Source of the DNA: Fratercula arctica
Lineage: Eukaryota; Chordata; Aves; Charadriiformes; Alcidae
Direction: 5' to 3'
Length of the DNA: 64,000 nt
Assembly: GCA_947846985.1 (NCBI GenBank)
Contig: CANTUZ010000003.1
Location: 97,052,704-97,116,703, forward strand
Shown here piece by piece: positions 51,698 through 62,759 of the stretch; within the stretch, counting starts at the first letter, position 1, and every line of letters begins with the position of its first letter. Below the pieces are notes generated by a model. That model was not told the DNA's origin, did no database searches, and worked only from the letters and a program-made list of their open reading frames with translations. A program made the position numbers and the translations under genes.

Positions 51698-53172
51698 CCA
51701 CACTACCTGTGTCAAACAAATGGCTGGGAATCAGGTGGTCACCAGTAAGTCTCAGAAACATTAATGAACTTTATATGCAGACTTCATACTCCATACCAGC
51801 TACCAAAAGCGCTTCTCCACAGGAATCCTCCGAGGTGGAGCTGAGGAGAACCGGTGCTTTACACCTGTGAAGCACCAACCATCCTAGTATCCACACTGGG
51901 ACAAAATGGGTGCAGCTTCCTGCAGAAAGGGTGGGTGGGAAGAAAATTTATTTAATCTAAAGCTGCTGAAATTGCCAGAGCTGGGTTCTGTGGACTGTGT
52001 GGTGGGAATTCGGGTGCTGAGGTAAGTGTTCCTCTGGTAAACACTATGATAAGAGATGAGAGAAGTAACACTAAACTGTAACAAAGTTATTTCCCTTTGT
52101 AAATCAGAAAGGAAAAGAAAAAAATCAGTCTTTTCCCCTCATCACAATAGAATTGAAGCAAGGGAAGAAGCCTGGAGGGAGCAACTGCTTTTCAGAAGCC
52201 ATTACAGTTAAATATAGAACAATATCAAAGACCAAACATTCGTTCCCTCTTCCGCCTAACCTACTCTCTTGCCAGTGTGCAGGATCATTTCTATGGAGTC
52301 AGAGTGAGCACATGGGGCAAAAAAGTGATCCCGTTGGTCTACAGCAGCCCTGCACATCAGGTCGTCCAGGTCTCTTTTTCCAAAATCACTGCCAAGTAAA
52401 TACTCCCCAAATGCAGCGTGATGAGTGAGAGGCTGTTCCCAGCACACCCAGCTCCAGTGCCCCACTAGCCTAGAAACATGGGAGACACAATCGTTCACCA
52501 TTAGCACAGTCTGTGGCAAAATTAATACCTAAGGCTACAAATCGGCCTACATGCTGGTCCACTCTGGACAAAAAACAAGGCAGTCAGCACCTGGGTTTCT
52601 TACTCATGTTTGGGGACCCCACCACCGCCAGTGTAACAGAGACACCAGAGCTATTTTATCACTCCCCATGCAAGTCGGATTTGCCAGCCACGACCACCAG
52701 AGACTTTGCTATGTGAATGCCTTGTACAATGCCCTGTGCAAGTTCCCTCCAGACCAGATTAGGGAATGCCGTAAAAAGGCCATCACCGAAGGGAGAAAGC
52801 AAACCCATATATCCGACTGCCATTCAATTTATCCAGCCTACATTAGCAAAAATAGAAAAAGGTACCATACTACATCCCATAAAGAAAAGCTGTGCAACAA
52901 AATGTTCATTTAACACTGCTGACTGTACCAGAGCAATAACCCTTCCTCACAAATTAGGACCAGAGACACAGAATTGCTTGGGACCCTCAGATTTGTCACT
53001 CCTCAAGCTCACTCCACCCTTCCATGACCATAAACCTGCTCCAATGCCCACCTTTCTCCATTGCAAGTCTCTCCTCATTGCTTTCTGGGTCCCAAAGGCC
53101 ATCATTCAGGGAGAAGGCTCCAAAATCAGCAGCTTTACATAGTGCAAGGGACGTATCCATGCAAGGTGAGAT
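51698..53172. other. Unique DNA downstream of the candidate minus-strand exons
   Basis: No repeat recognised. A minus-strand frame at 52256-52519 has coding-like codon use but starts from TTG and lacks a clear acceptor. If the 53173 stop ends a real transcript, this stretch would be its 3' UTR; the nearest AATAAA on the minus strand that I found is at 51947-51952 (TTTATT on plus). Confidence 0.35.
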
Positions 53173-53416
53173 TCATTCATTGGCTGTAATAATAACTTGT
53201 CCGTCCTTCCACACCAGCGGGTATGTTGTTACTGAGGACAGCAGGGCTGTGCCCATGGTGTGCTGGCCAATGGGCTTCTCCTGGGACAGCTGGGAGAAAT
53301 TTTGGAGGGTTTTGAAAGCAAGATCATTAGAGGTGCGTTTCACCACTGCCACCTTCAATCGCAGAAGTAAGTCTGTAATCACAACTGGTTCATCTGATTG
53401 TGGGCATGAATTAAAG
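53173..53416 (-). CDS. Candidate 3'-terminal exon, protein unknown
   Basis: Minus-strand frame read from an acceptor at 53418-53417 (pyrimidine-rich TTGCTCCCTGTACTTCCAG) or a weaker one before 53372 (GATTACAG), to a TGA at 53173-53175. Coding-like features: frequent CTG, GTG, CAG, AAG, ACC and TCC codons, and balanced residue use (DLLLRLKVAVVKRTSNDL, then FKTLQNFSQLSQEKPIG, and a C-terminus ending VWKDGQVIITANE). It contains no repeat. The exon upstream at 54328-54130 ends one base into a codon. Joining in the open frame requires the weak 53372 acceptor; the strong acceptor at 53416 would hit a stop after about a dozen codons. So either an exon is missing between them, or they do not belong together. 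The opposite strand also has exon-like splice sites here (53218-53366), which weakens the case. No family is recognised. Confidence 0.35.
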
Positions 53417-54129
53417 CTGGAAGTACAGGGAGCAACAAATACTCTGATTTATTGCAACAGGCGTCGGTCTTCATTTATAAAAACTTGAATTTGTGCTGTA
53501 CAGTGGTTCGACAAAAAGCCTCGGTAAGTCATTCGCTATCCAATAGTTACATTGAGTTATCACATGAGCAGCCATTACTCAAGGTGACAGTCTCAGCACA
53601 ACAAGCCCCTGTTGAGAGCACTTGAGTTTATGTCAACATGAAACAGATGAACCTAATGGATATCCGCCTGGATGAATCCAGCACCTGCACATAGCCACAA
53701 GCCCGACTGTACGCAGTGGGACAAATCGACCGAGCAGCACATCTCTCCAACATTACTCTCTGCACAGTAAGACTGGCATTTTTCTGCTTTTCTTTAGATA
53801 TGCCTGGGGTTTTGTTGATTTTTTTTTTGGAGGGGGTGAGAAGTAAAAATAACTCCTAATTAACAGCCACATCTGGCAACATGTCTCGTGTTGGAGGGGG
53901 GGGGGGCAGCAACCTTTCAAAAGTGATGGGAGAAAGCTCGGCTTTGATTTTCTACATCAGGCCTGATCTGCCTGGCATACTGGGGCACGAAGATACCCAA
54001 AGACCTCGCTATGCAGCCCACTTCGGGGAAGAAGTAGGCTGTGCCCAGTTCTGGTGCAGGTTAGACCAATCTTGGAGGCTATTCTAACCCAAAATCTATA
54101 ATCTTCTCTAGCTAATTCCATAGACTTAC
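53417..54129. other. Spacer between the two candidate exons
   Basis: Would be an intron of about 710-760 bp if both exons are real. It contains a G11 run (53896-53906) and a T10-type run near 53819-53828. A GTAAGT on the plus strand at 53524-53529 has no convincing exon before it. Confidence 0.4.
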
Positions 54130-54328
54130 CTACTTTATCAAACATCTTGAAAGGCAAGTTTTCTAAAGCTGCTAGCTGAGAAAGATCAGGGTTTCCTCCA
54201 TGGTTCTCTTTCATGATTGGGAGATATTTCCTTACTGCAAGCAGACATTGCTCTTTCTGAGCTGATCCCAAACTATTATTGTTAAAACCTATAGCTGAGC
54301 CTCGTAGTGCAAAGAGAAGATTCATTCC
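54130..54328 (-). CDS. Candidate internal coding exon, 199 bp, protein unknown
   Basis: Best gene candidate in the window. On the minus strand a 3' splice site (pyrimidine-rich TTTATTTGTTCTCTACTATT followed by CTTGGTTAG, with an ATAAC-type branch word about 38 nt upstream) precedes 54328. A textbook donor AAGTAG|GTAAGTC follows 54130. The 66 codons between are open, starting GGA ATG and ending one base into a codon. The in-frame TAG just before GGA lies in the presumed intron. The residues look like a globular helical protein: MNLLFALRGSAIGF, then SAQKEQCLLAVRKYLPIMKE and DLSQLAALENLPFKMFDKV. Past the donor the frame continues about 41 codons with poorer wording (to 53957), as read-through into an intron would. 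I do not recognise the family. Alternatives are a chance frame or a decayed exon. Confidence 0.45.
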
Positions 54329-56887
54329 CTAACCAAGAATAGTAGAGAACAAATAAAAAGCACACCAGTTATTTTTCTACTGCCAAAGTTACTTCATTGT
54401 CATTTTATATTATACAATTCTCTAAATTACATGCAGAATTTTTCCTTCTTTTTCTAGAAAAAAGTAATGAAAGTCGGTGTCTGAAAGCAGAATATTCATC
54501 TTCTGACTTTTTTTACCACAGTTTTCGGGTTCTGTATCTTCACTGCATATTAGAAAGGGGAGAAAAAACACAGTAAGTAGCTAGTGAGACTGATTCCTGG
54601 AGCTGTTATTTAATCTCTGGGGTTTTTTCAGCACTTAATACAACATAGCCAGTAGGGAACAGTCACATTTTGTGTTCATTCATCTGATTAAGGGGAAAAA
54701 GCCACTTCCTGCTGCCACACAATCAGCGGGGGATTAGCCAAATTACCACGGTCTGAGTCACCAGGCCCATAACTGCCCTCCATCCGTCTCTGCACAGCCC
54801 ATAAAGCAGGGGGATGCTTGGCACGGCTCTGCACCCCCAGCCTCCATGGTGCCACCACCCCCAGAGCAGGGTCGGGCCAGGGCCAGCCCCGGCCACTGCC
54901 AGGTCCCCCGACCCCACCTCCCGCAGAGCCAGGAGGTGGCATGGGGCTGAGAAAGTCCTCCTCGCCACGGGCACCGAGGAAACGTCGCCACAGACAAGCC
55001 AGAGGAAAATTACATCTATCTGGAGTCGTTTATTTGAAGCTTTGTTTAAAAGGAACGTGAGGCAGATGGGGAGGGAATAAATCCGCCGTGAGAAGCAAAC
55101 TGGGATAACAAATAAGACGACAATACTGAGTTCTGTTCTTCAGGGAGCACGTTAATATTCTTATCTAACAATATGTCCCTTTAGTGATAATACACTGGAA
55201 ACAATTCAAAATCATATTAATATAAATAAGGGGTAGCTGTTACTAAAGCTCAGTTTAAATGACAAAGCTCTCTATTAACATGAATTCATTAGTATCCTCC
55301 TCCCTGGATGTGTATATCTAATTTGCAACTAAATTATTTGGGGAGTTTATGCTACACATGACCCTGACCTGATGCTGCAGTACTTTTACCCCCAGAGAGC
55401 CAAGGGTGGGAGGGTTGAGGAGCAGGCTCTCTTCTGAACCGCTGCCAGACACGGCGGTACAGCAACTTCAGCGCTTGATCAGGCAAAACTCCTTTAAAGG
55501 GCAATGGTCATTTGCAGAGAGAGTAAAGAGGGGGAGATCAGAGCTCCGCTGTGCGGCACAGCCACGAGAAGTTACGCCATGTCTCCCTGGCCAAAGATGG
55601 AGAGCGTCACTTACACAGACCACGGCAAAATTGGTCGAGTCACCTTCCATCCATCACAACGTCTGCAGCTTCCTTCTCAAGGCGGGCAAGATGATGATAA
55701 ATACGGCGTGAGCATACTACACTGTGCCTTTTTCCTGAGCTGCAAATAAAGCTGCCTGGGGATCAGCCTCCCCAGGAGCAAACGCCAAGGAGAAATCCAG
55801 GGAAAACAAAGGGAGCTGGTTAATTGAGTGGTGCCCACGTCCCTCAGCAGAAATGATCCTACAGAATGGAGCGTGCAGTCCCAATCTGGCACTGTTTACA
55901 AACACGACGCAACTGGCATCCTTTCAATATCACTGTAACAGGTGAGCACACGGATAGGCTGGGGAGGAAATAGCATTTTTATTGACTGACAGATTGCCGT
56001 ACTACGTTACATTGAACATCCCATTAAAAACGGAGTGAGCCCTGCCTTAAATATGGCACTGTGCAAAGGTTAGCAGTAGAATGGACATTTTATCAGGGTT
56101 AAGGCTACCCTGTAAAGCTTTGCTGGAACAGTTATCAATGTTAAATAAATAAATACAAAACATATCTCAAAGTCAGCTTAGCTCTGCCAGGGGAACCCCT
56201 AGAGTTGGTACAGATAGGCTTTTATCAGCTTGATTGGGCTGTTTGAGGAAACAGCATAACAAAAGGGGCATCTGTATCCGCACCTGTACTGCAGGGCTCA
56301 GCAGACACACAAGGCCAGCACAGCTGCTGCAGCAGCACCGCTTCCAGGGTGAATCGCCCCCGATGCGAGCTGTATGATCACGTGTGTCTGTATGTACAGG
56401 TCCTGGCTCTCAAGCCATGGTTCCAGCCGTGGCCACAGCCTTTGACCGGTTCTGGGGCACCCGCAGCCCCCAGCAGCTCCTGACAGTGGTGACAGTCACC
56501 CCACTGCCCGCTGCCACCTCCGCCCCCTCTGCACTTCTGGCCTGCCCAAAATCAGATCGATAAAGTACAAAATGGATAAAAAGTTATTATGCATGTAAAA
56601 GTTTGACACTTCAGCACTGATGATTTTGCAGGGATCTGAATTACATCTCTGCTTATTATGCATTTAGCTTTCGTCACTCTGACAACTTGATGACTGGCAT
56701 TTCTCTGCCCCTGATTTCTGCACTGAGCTGCCATCTCTAAAGCAACCGGTGCTCGAGTGCTCATAGAATACCAAGTACTCATCAAATACCATCGAGAGTA
56801 ACTGTTCTGTGTTGTCAAAAACAAGGGCTGAAGACAACCCCACGAAAGATTATATCACTTAAAGACCTTCAAGGAATATTGTGGAAA
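54329..56887. other. Unique DNA with a CpG-enriched block
   Basis: No repeat recognised. CpG and GC are raised at 54815-55005 and again at about 55400-55720 (listed separately), and GC is raised at 56280-56530. A minus-strand frame at 56552-56824 lies in AT-rich sequence that looks more like conserved non-coding DNA than an exon. Confidence 0.45.
54815..55720. promoter_or_regulatory. CpG-enriched region, possible promoter
   Basis: The stretch 54815-55005 is strongly GC-rich with at least nine CpGs in about 190 bases. A second CpG-dense patch follows at 55400-55720, whereas the window as a whole is CpG-poor. Several reading frames are open through it simply because stops are rare in GC-rich DNA. 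It sits on the upstream side of the minus-strand candidate exon at 54328, at a distance of about 0.5 kb, so a small CpG-island promoter for that transcript is conceivable. No TATA box or initiator was identified. Confidence 0.25.
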
Positions 56888-57010
56888 GACCAGGCTGGAT
56901 GGGGCTTTGCAGCCTGGTCTAGTGGGAGGTGTCCCTGCCCATGGCAGGGGGGTTGGAACTAGATGATCTTTAAGGTCCCTTCCAACCCAAACCATTCTGT
57001 GATTCTATGA
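56888..57010 (+). mobile_element. CR1 LINE copy 7, short 3' fragment
   Basis: About 120 bases of CR1 3' end on the plus strand: ACCAGGCTGGATGGGGCTTT, GCAGCCTGGTCTAGTGGGAG, TGTCCCTGCCCATGGCAGGG, AACTAGATGATCTTTAAGGT, CCCTTCCAACCCAAACCATT and the tail ATTCTGTGATTCTATGA. The family-typical GAGCAGCC has lost GA(G), a small deletion. Strongly 5'-truncated. Confidence 0.94.
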
Positions 57011-60000
57011 ATAGCCAGATAAGTCTGAATGGGATGACCTTCTTGACTTGCAAAATTTTTTCACAAGTTTTGGGTTTGGTTTTCTTTTTCCTTGCATCCT
57101 GTTGAAAAGGGATTTGGGAAAAAAAAATAGTAGATAATATATTTCTCAGAAAATGACTACTATACCAATACCATGTATCCCAAATCAGAAAGACAGGAGT
57201 TAAATCCCTCCTCTGCCTCTTTCAGACTGGGAACTTCCCTTCGAAAACCCATTCCCTCTGAGAAACACATTTCATAAATAAGTCCAAAAAAAAAAAAAAT
57301 TCATCAGGCGCTTTAACTTATCTCTGACATAAAATTTCTACTCTGGACTATCAGACAAGGAACAAAATGATAACCACTCACATTTAGGTTAGAAACACGT
57401 ATCTTTAAGATAATCTTTTGTTGAAAGCAGAGCCAGCCCTGAGTGCAGACAGCCCTGACCATTTCATCACCTGCCTGTCCTCATGCCTGTGCGAAGGGGG
57501 ATGTCCTAAACCTGCCTGTTCCCATCCCCCAAACAACAGCACAAGAATGAAGCTCTTAGGCTTTCTTGAGTCTCAACCTCCCTTCCCCTGTCACTTGTGC
57601 CTTCCCTGGAGTCAGGATCTGGCCGTTCCTCCCCAGATCAACAACGCTGAGGTCAGCTTCTGGTGCTGAGCAGCTCTGAGCCAGCTCTGGGGTTACGTTG
57701 GCTCAGTCCTAACTGTCCAGGTGGAGCTCGAATCTCCCAAGGAGACTCACTGAAACAGTAATCAATGAGAAACTGGAGATATTTCTCCTACTTGTTACAT
57801 CAACAGCATGTGCACGGGCCCTGCATGCGCTGAAGAGCAATGAGGAAACATCTGCAGAGTATTCACACATACGTCACTCCACCTTTTTAGACACCCCAAG
57901 CTACCAGTGCTAGCAAAAGCTTTACAATCTCCCCAGGGTTCATAAATCTGAGGGCCTATATAACTCCCAGCATCCCTTAAATTCTGCTGTATGTTAGGAC
58001 AGACCCAGCACAGTGTTTCTTTCATTGACTAAATGTTACAGAGTGCCATAAGACTCCTTGGATGGAGCACAGTTGGGAATGCATTTTGGAGAAGCAAATA
58101 TATTACCACCAATTATGACACTGCTCATGAACAAGGGCAGAGAACGCCAATGTTTGGATGACTAACAAAAACATCTTTACTATGCATGGACACCCTTGCT
58201 CAGTTATAGCCAGTCATTTCTCAAGTACTTCTGAGCCTGGGGCTTTGATAGCAAATGGACGAGTGGAGAGTGGGACTGGAAAATAGCCCACCGTCTTGGG
58301 AAGCTGCTCTCTGTTAAGCAGAACGTACTGATATTTCTTACAGGAGAGAGAAATGCTTTCTTGGCTTCTCCTTCGACGGAGCTAAGTCTGGTGGGAAGAA
58401 AGAGCAGAAGGACCCTGCCCCAGGTGTTGCGCTGTGCCATGCAGCTCACCCTCCATCCGCAGTCATGGTCGCTGTCGGTTTTCAGAAGCCTGCTCGTTCT
58501 TGCAGAAATAGGCTGCTCCCACTAAAAAAAACCCTCCAATATGTAGAACAGAGGGAAAGCATGACATTGTGCATGGAAAAGTGAGGGGAAGATTACCAAA
58601 AAGTGGCTTTCCAGTTACTAATTTCTTCCCAAGCCCGAAGAAAAGTTAACCTATAATATTTCTGCAGTCGCTTCAGCCAGATCACACTCTTAGAATTCCT
58701 GGAAATTATAACTTTCAAAACAGCTTTTAAAGGCTACACAGGATTCCAGACTTTTTTTTAGTCATGAGACAGAATAATCAGCAGATCACAACAGATAAGG
58801 CCAGAAGGAGCCAAAACCCACTGAAGTTGAAAGATACCTCCAAAAGCTCCAGTAGGATTTGGTCCGGTGTGTGCCTTGTACTCTTACCGTCCTAAAGTCT
58901 GCTGGCAACGACTTTCATAGTGAGAGTCATGTAAATTGATAAATGATGCCTCATTTGATAGCGGGTGCTAAGTCCCTGGCTTTAATAACACTCTGCAAAC
59001 TGATGACTGATTAATTGACAGGCATTTTTGGGATACCTAGTGATGAACATCGGCAACAAAGTGAAATGTCAGCAAGTGAGCGAAATATATTGCAAGGCTT
59101 ATATGGATTATGAGTAGTTGTATTATCAAACAAGAGAACAAAGTCAAGGGATAAGCAAGTGTAGAATCAGAGCATCCAGCAGGAGAGTGATAATTAAGTC
59201 CAGGGAGATAATTTTATAAACGCAGATTTAACGGCTTTACTCAGATTCTCATCTTTTCTTGTATAACCAGTAGGTTTATTCAGAGATCGTGTTAGTAATC
59301 AACTCGAGTAGAAGTGGCAACGTGAGTAGAAAAGGGGCTGCACAGAGGAATCGTTAGGTTGAAGAAAAGCAAAATTACAATTTCCCTGCTGCCTGCTAAT
59401 GACTTAACGGCCTCAAATGTGATCCATAGGGGGCTGGAAAAGGAAGCTGTCTTTTGAAATTCAAGTAGGAGTTTCATATCTGTTATGCTAATTTCCAGAC
59501 ACTAATGTGACCAATTTTATATATAAACAACAATTTCATCTGTCATTTTTGGCTCGAGTTGCAATCCTTTTCAGTAAAAAAGTACCAGCAAGCAAGTAAT
59601 AATGTCCCTTAGGCTAGAATTGTGACCTTGGTGCCATCCAGAGAACAAGTCGTGTTAATCTCACAGCTGCAATGCTATGAAAACAAACACATCTGTTTAT
59701 GAAGCTGCCTGTTCTTACGTACCTGTTATTGGGTGCATCATATGCACCATCTTACATTTATAATGTGGCTGGCCAGAAAAGAAAACAAATTGCTTAACAA
59801 AATGGTTCATATTTCACCACTGAGTTTTGCCTGTTGTAAGGATGAGCTGGAACAACTGTGCAGGCTTTGGGAAGGGACAGGAGAAAAACTCCGTGTTAAG
59901 ATAACTGCTGGGGATATGCACTCTTAAATCACCATTCCCTGAGATGCCTGGTTTCCCAGCAGTTCCCCAGCCACAAGACTGTGCGATCAGTATTCCCCCC

Positions 60001-60074
60001 TGCATGTATAAATAAAATGAGTGGCTTCCAATTTGCAGCCTCTGGAGCAGCCTAAGGAGGACATAGAGTGATTT
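57011..60074. other. Unique DNA with conserved-looking stretches
   Basis: No repeat beyond an A13 run at about 57287-57299. The interval 58925-59250 has the look of conserved developmental non-coding DNA and includes a homeodomain/TALE-like word, listed separately. A 46-base exon-like segment on the minus strand (58387-58342) is described in the findings. Confidence 0.4.
59008..59021. promoter_or_regulatory. Possible homeodomain/TALE site TGATTAATTGACAG
   Basis: TGATTAATTGACAG combines a TGATTAAT-type HOX/PBX-like word with TGACAG, the core bound by MEIS/PREP/TGIF proteins. The arrangement is close to known HOX-TALE composite sites. Chance occurrence cannot be excluded without conservation data. 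Confidence 0.25.
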
Positions 60075-60500
60075 TCATAGAATCATAGAATGGTTTGGGT
60101 TGTGAATGACCTTAAAGACCATCTAGTTCCAACCCCCCTGCCATGGGCAGGGACACCTCCCACTAGACCAGGCTGCTCAAAGCCCCATCCAGCCTGGCCT
60201 TGAACACCTCCAGGGATGGGGCATCCACAGCTTCTCTGGGCAACCTGTTCCAGTGCCTCACCACCCTCACAGTAAAGAATTTCTTCCTAATATCTAATCT
60301 AAATCTTCCTTTTTTCAGCTTAAAAATGTTACCCCTCGTCCTATTGCTCCACTCCCTGATAAAGAGCCCCTCCCCATCTCTCCTGTAGGCCCCCTTCAAG
60401 TACTGGAAGGCCACTATAAGGTCTCCCTGGAGCCTTCTCTTCTCCAGGCTGAACAACCCCAACTCTCTCAGCCTGTCCTCACAGGAGAGGTGCTCCAGCC
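60075..60500 (-). mobile_element. CR1 LINE copy 8, minus strand
   Basis: CR1 3' part in reverse. From the left: TCATAGAATCATAGAATGG, CCATCTAGTTCCAACCCCCC, TGCCATGGGCAGGGACACCT, CCCACTAGACCAGGCTGCTC, AGCCCCATCCAGCCTGGCC, TTCTCTGGGCAACCTGTTCC, CAGTAAAGAATTTCTTCCTA, GGTCTCCCTGGAGCCTTCTC and ending GGAGAGGTGCTCCAGCCCAT. The minus-strand frame is open for 99 codons (60462-60163) through to the 3' UTR. It belongs to the same subfamily as copies 2, 3, 5 and 7 and is among the better preserved. Confidence 0.95.
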
Positions 60501-62739
60501 CATTTTAAGTTGTCTAAGAAAGGAGATTACCAAAGCAAGCTCCTACACTCTACATATGGTTGGGTGTGGAGTTTTTTGACGTCCACAAACTGAAATTCTC
60601 TAAATGAAGTCTTAAACAGGCTAATGGGAGTGGTAATCACCAAAATCATGAGGCTTGACCTGTGGTTTCATAATACCAGTGCAAATGCCACTGCCATCAA
60701 GACTCTGCACACACAAAGCCAGAAACTGAGGAGCCTTTCTAACAGACACCTCCTTGAAACATTTGCCTAAAACTTTTAATTTCAACAGATTTGAGAATTT
60801 CCCTATATGAAAAACTTCCCAATCACCTGTAATAAACACACGCATACACAGTTTGCAAAGCACTTCAATCCTTGCATTTTGTAAGCTTAGAATCAACAAT
60901 TCAACTGGAAAATTGAAAAAACATCTTCAGTATAGTGAGAGATTATAACTGAATTGTCATAAATTATTATGAGAAAAATACATATATTCTTTTTAAACAT
61001 TGTAAAATCTGATTTCACATTTAAGCAATTGTTTCATTGTAACAGCACTTAAATACCTATAATTACATGTTGGTTTCTATTGTTCAGAACATTTTATATG
61101 CACACACAAGGCAAACACTCAGATATAAATCCCAGGCGGTGATTATTCTTAATAGTGCAATTATTTTCTCATCGTAATCACTGGGGTACAATTCCTGTTA
61201 AACTATTCAGCATTCCTTGAGAAAGTTAAGTAAAAATCAATCATCTGACTTACTTTAAGGTAAGGGCTTCCCAGCTCTGCTCTCTCCCCCTTCTCTGCTC
61301 AAATAAATATAAATGTGTATTAGCCATGGGGAGAATCAATGAAATTATATTAAAGTTGCAATTCAGCCAAGTGTCTGCAAATCCAACTAATTATTTATAT
61401 TTTGAGTCTCGTTGATGCTGCTGTTACTGAAAAGCTCAGCAGCCCATCCCTTCAATGTAAACAATATCTGAGGCTTTTACACCTCCATTTCATTAAAGTT
61501 GAAACATTTTGTGGCCTAGTTAAGTGGTTTACGTGGTTTCCTGATTATTTACTGGAAACTGTGAAAACAGGTTTGGTCTCCTGAAGTGCAATTTATAAAG
61601 TAGCCCTTTTTCAATAGGTGCCAATAGCCCAGTACGCGTGCTGTATAAAAAGATTTGGATGTTTGGACCTTATAAAATCATTACTGACGGTGTTTACGGC
61701 CTGTAGAGCTTCTCTGAAGAGCGGGTCCCTCCGTACCCCACACAGCTTGTCCCGCTCCAGGAAGCTGCGTAAAAGGACACCAAAACCCATCCTTCTCCCT
61801 TTCCAGGAGTAAGAAAGCAATTAGCCCGATGCTGTTAAACCCTGACAGGGACGAGGAAAGCCTGCCCAAAGACTGTAGGGCAATGAATTTCAACCTGTAA
61901 TATGACAAACAGTGTTGCAAATACTTCAAAATCGATTTGAATCCAACAAGGATGAATTCGCCGCAAAGACCTGCCCTCCCACAGTCGCTGAACACCCTGC
62001 GACATTTATCAGAGGAGTGCGGGTAGCGACCTCACTTCTGCCTGGCAGATTACGTTCTGCCTCCATGAACCCACCTTTAAAATTTCAAATGGATTGCACA
62101 TTATTCATTTCCTGTTTCAAAATGTCCATTATTAGCAAAAATGTCATTTCGGCAGAGAGAGAGAAACGATTTCAATGCAATCTGCAAATCAATTTGTAAG
62201 GATTTCAGCAAAGCAATTAGGGGAAATTCTGGACTACAAACACTGTGTAATGTGAGATTTCATCTTGACTGATAGATCTGTCAGGATTTCCATCCAAAAA
62301 TACAGCTGCCTTTCCCTCCTCTCCACCCCACCCTTTCATGACTTATATCTGAAATTTTGTTCTTCCCCCTATTTATTACTGGCGCCTTGGCACTTTATCC
62401 AATTTTAATCCATTTTAAACCTCCTGTTGTCCCACTGAGACGAACAGATGCCAGGCAGGACTGGAGAAAAAGGACAAATTGATGCCATATCTACAGCGCC
62501 CAGGAACCACCAAAGAGAAATGCAAACCCAATTAAACCAGTAAAATGTACTGGGTGCTCGTTGGACGGCAGGAAGCAAGACTGACCGAAGCTGAGCTTGG
62601 GTACCTCATGCGGTCTGCAAGATGACAACCAGCCTACCAGTCTCAACATTTCCTAACAAAATAGGCAAAATGCAGGATCAGAAGCTACAAGGTCTATCAA
62701 AAGGCTCCAGGGAGTCATTTTAGGAAGTTATATGTCTGC
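60501..62739. other. Unique DNA, conserved-looking; one minus-strand frame of interest
   Basis: No repeat recognised. The stretches at about 61020-61260 and 61900-62300 are rich in AT homeodomain-like and SOX-like words (for example CTATTGTT at 61078-61085) and free of simple repeats, as often seen in conserved enhancers. The minus-strand frame 61820-61611 is CpG-dense and reads as protein-like; see the findings. No gene can be called with confidence. Confidence 0.4.
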
Positions 62740-62759
62740 TTTTTTTTTTTTTTTTTTTT
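62740..62759. repeat. Poly-T tract (T20)
   Basis: Run of 20 T, followed after AGC by a second T8 run (62763-62770) and a pyrimidine-rich stretch. No mobile-element body is recognised. Confidence 0.9.

Noticed and set aside
52551..53142. Plus-strand frames of 120 and 141 codons
   Set aside because: Overlap each other in different frames, no splice support, low coding character; partly opposite the candidate minus-strand transcript.
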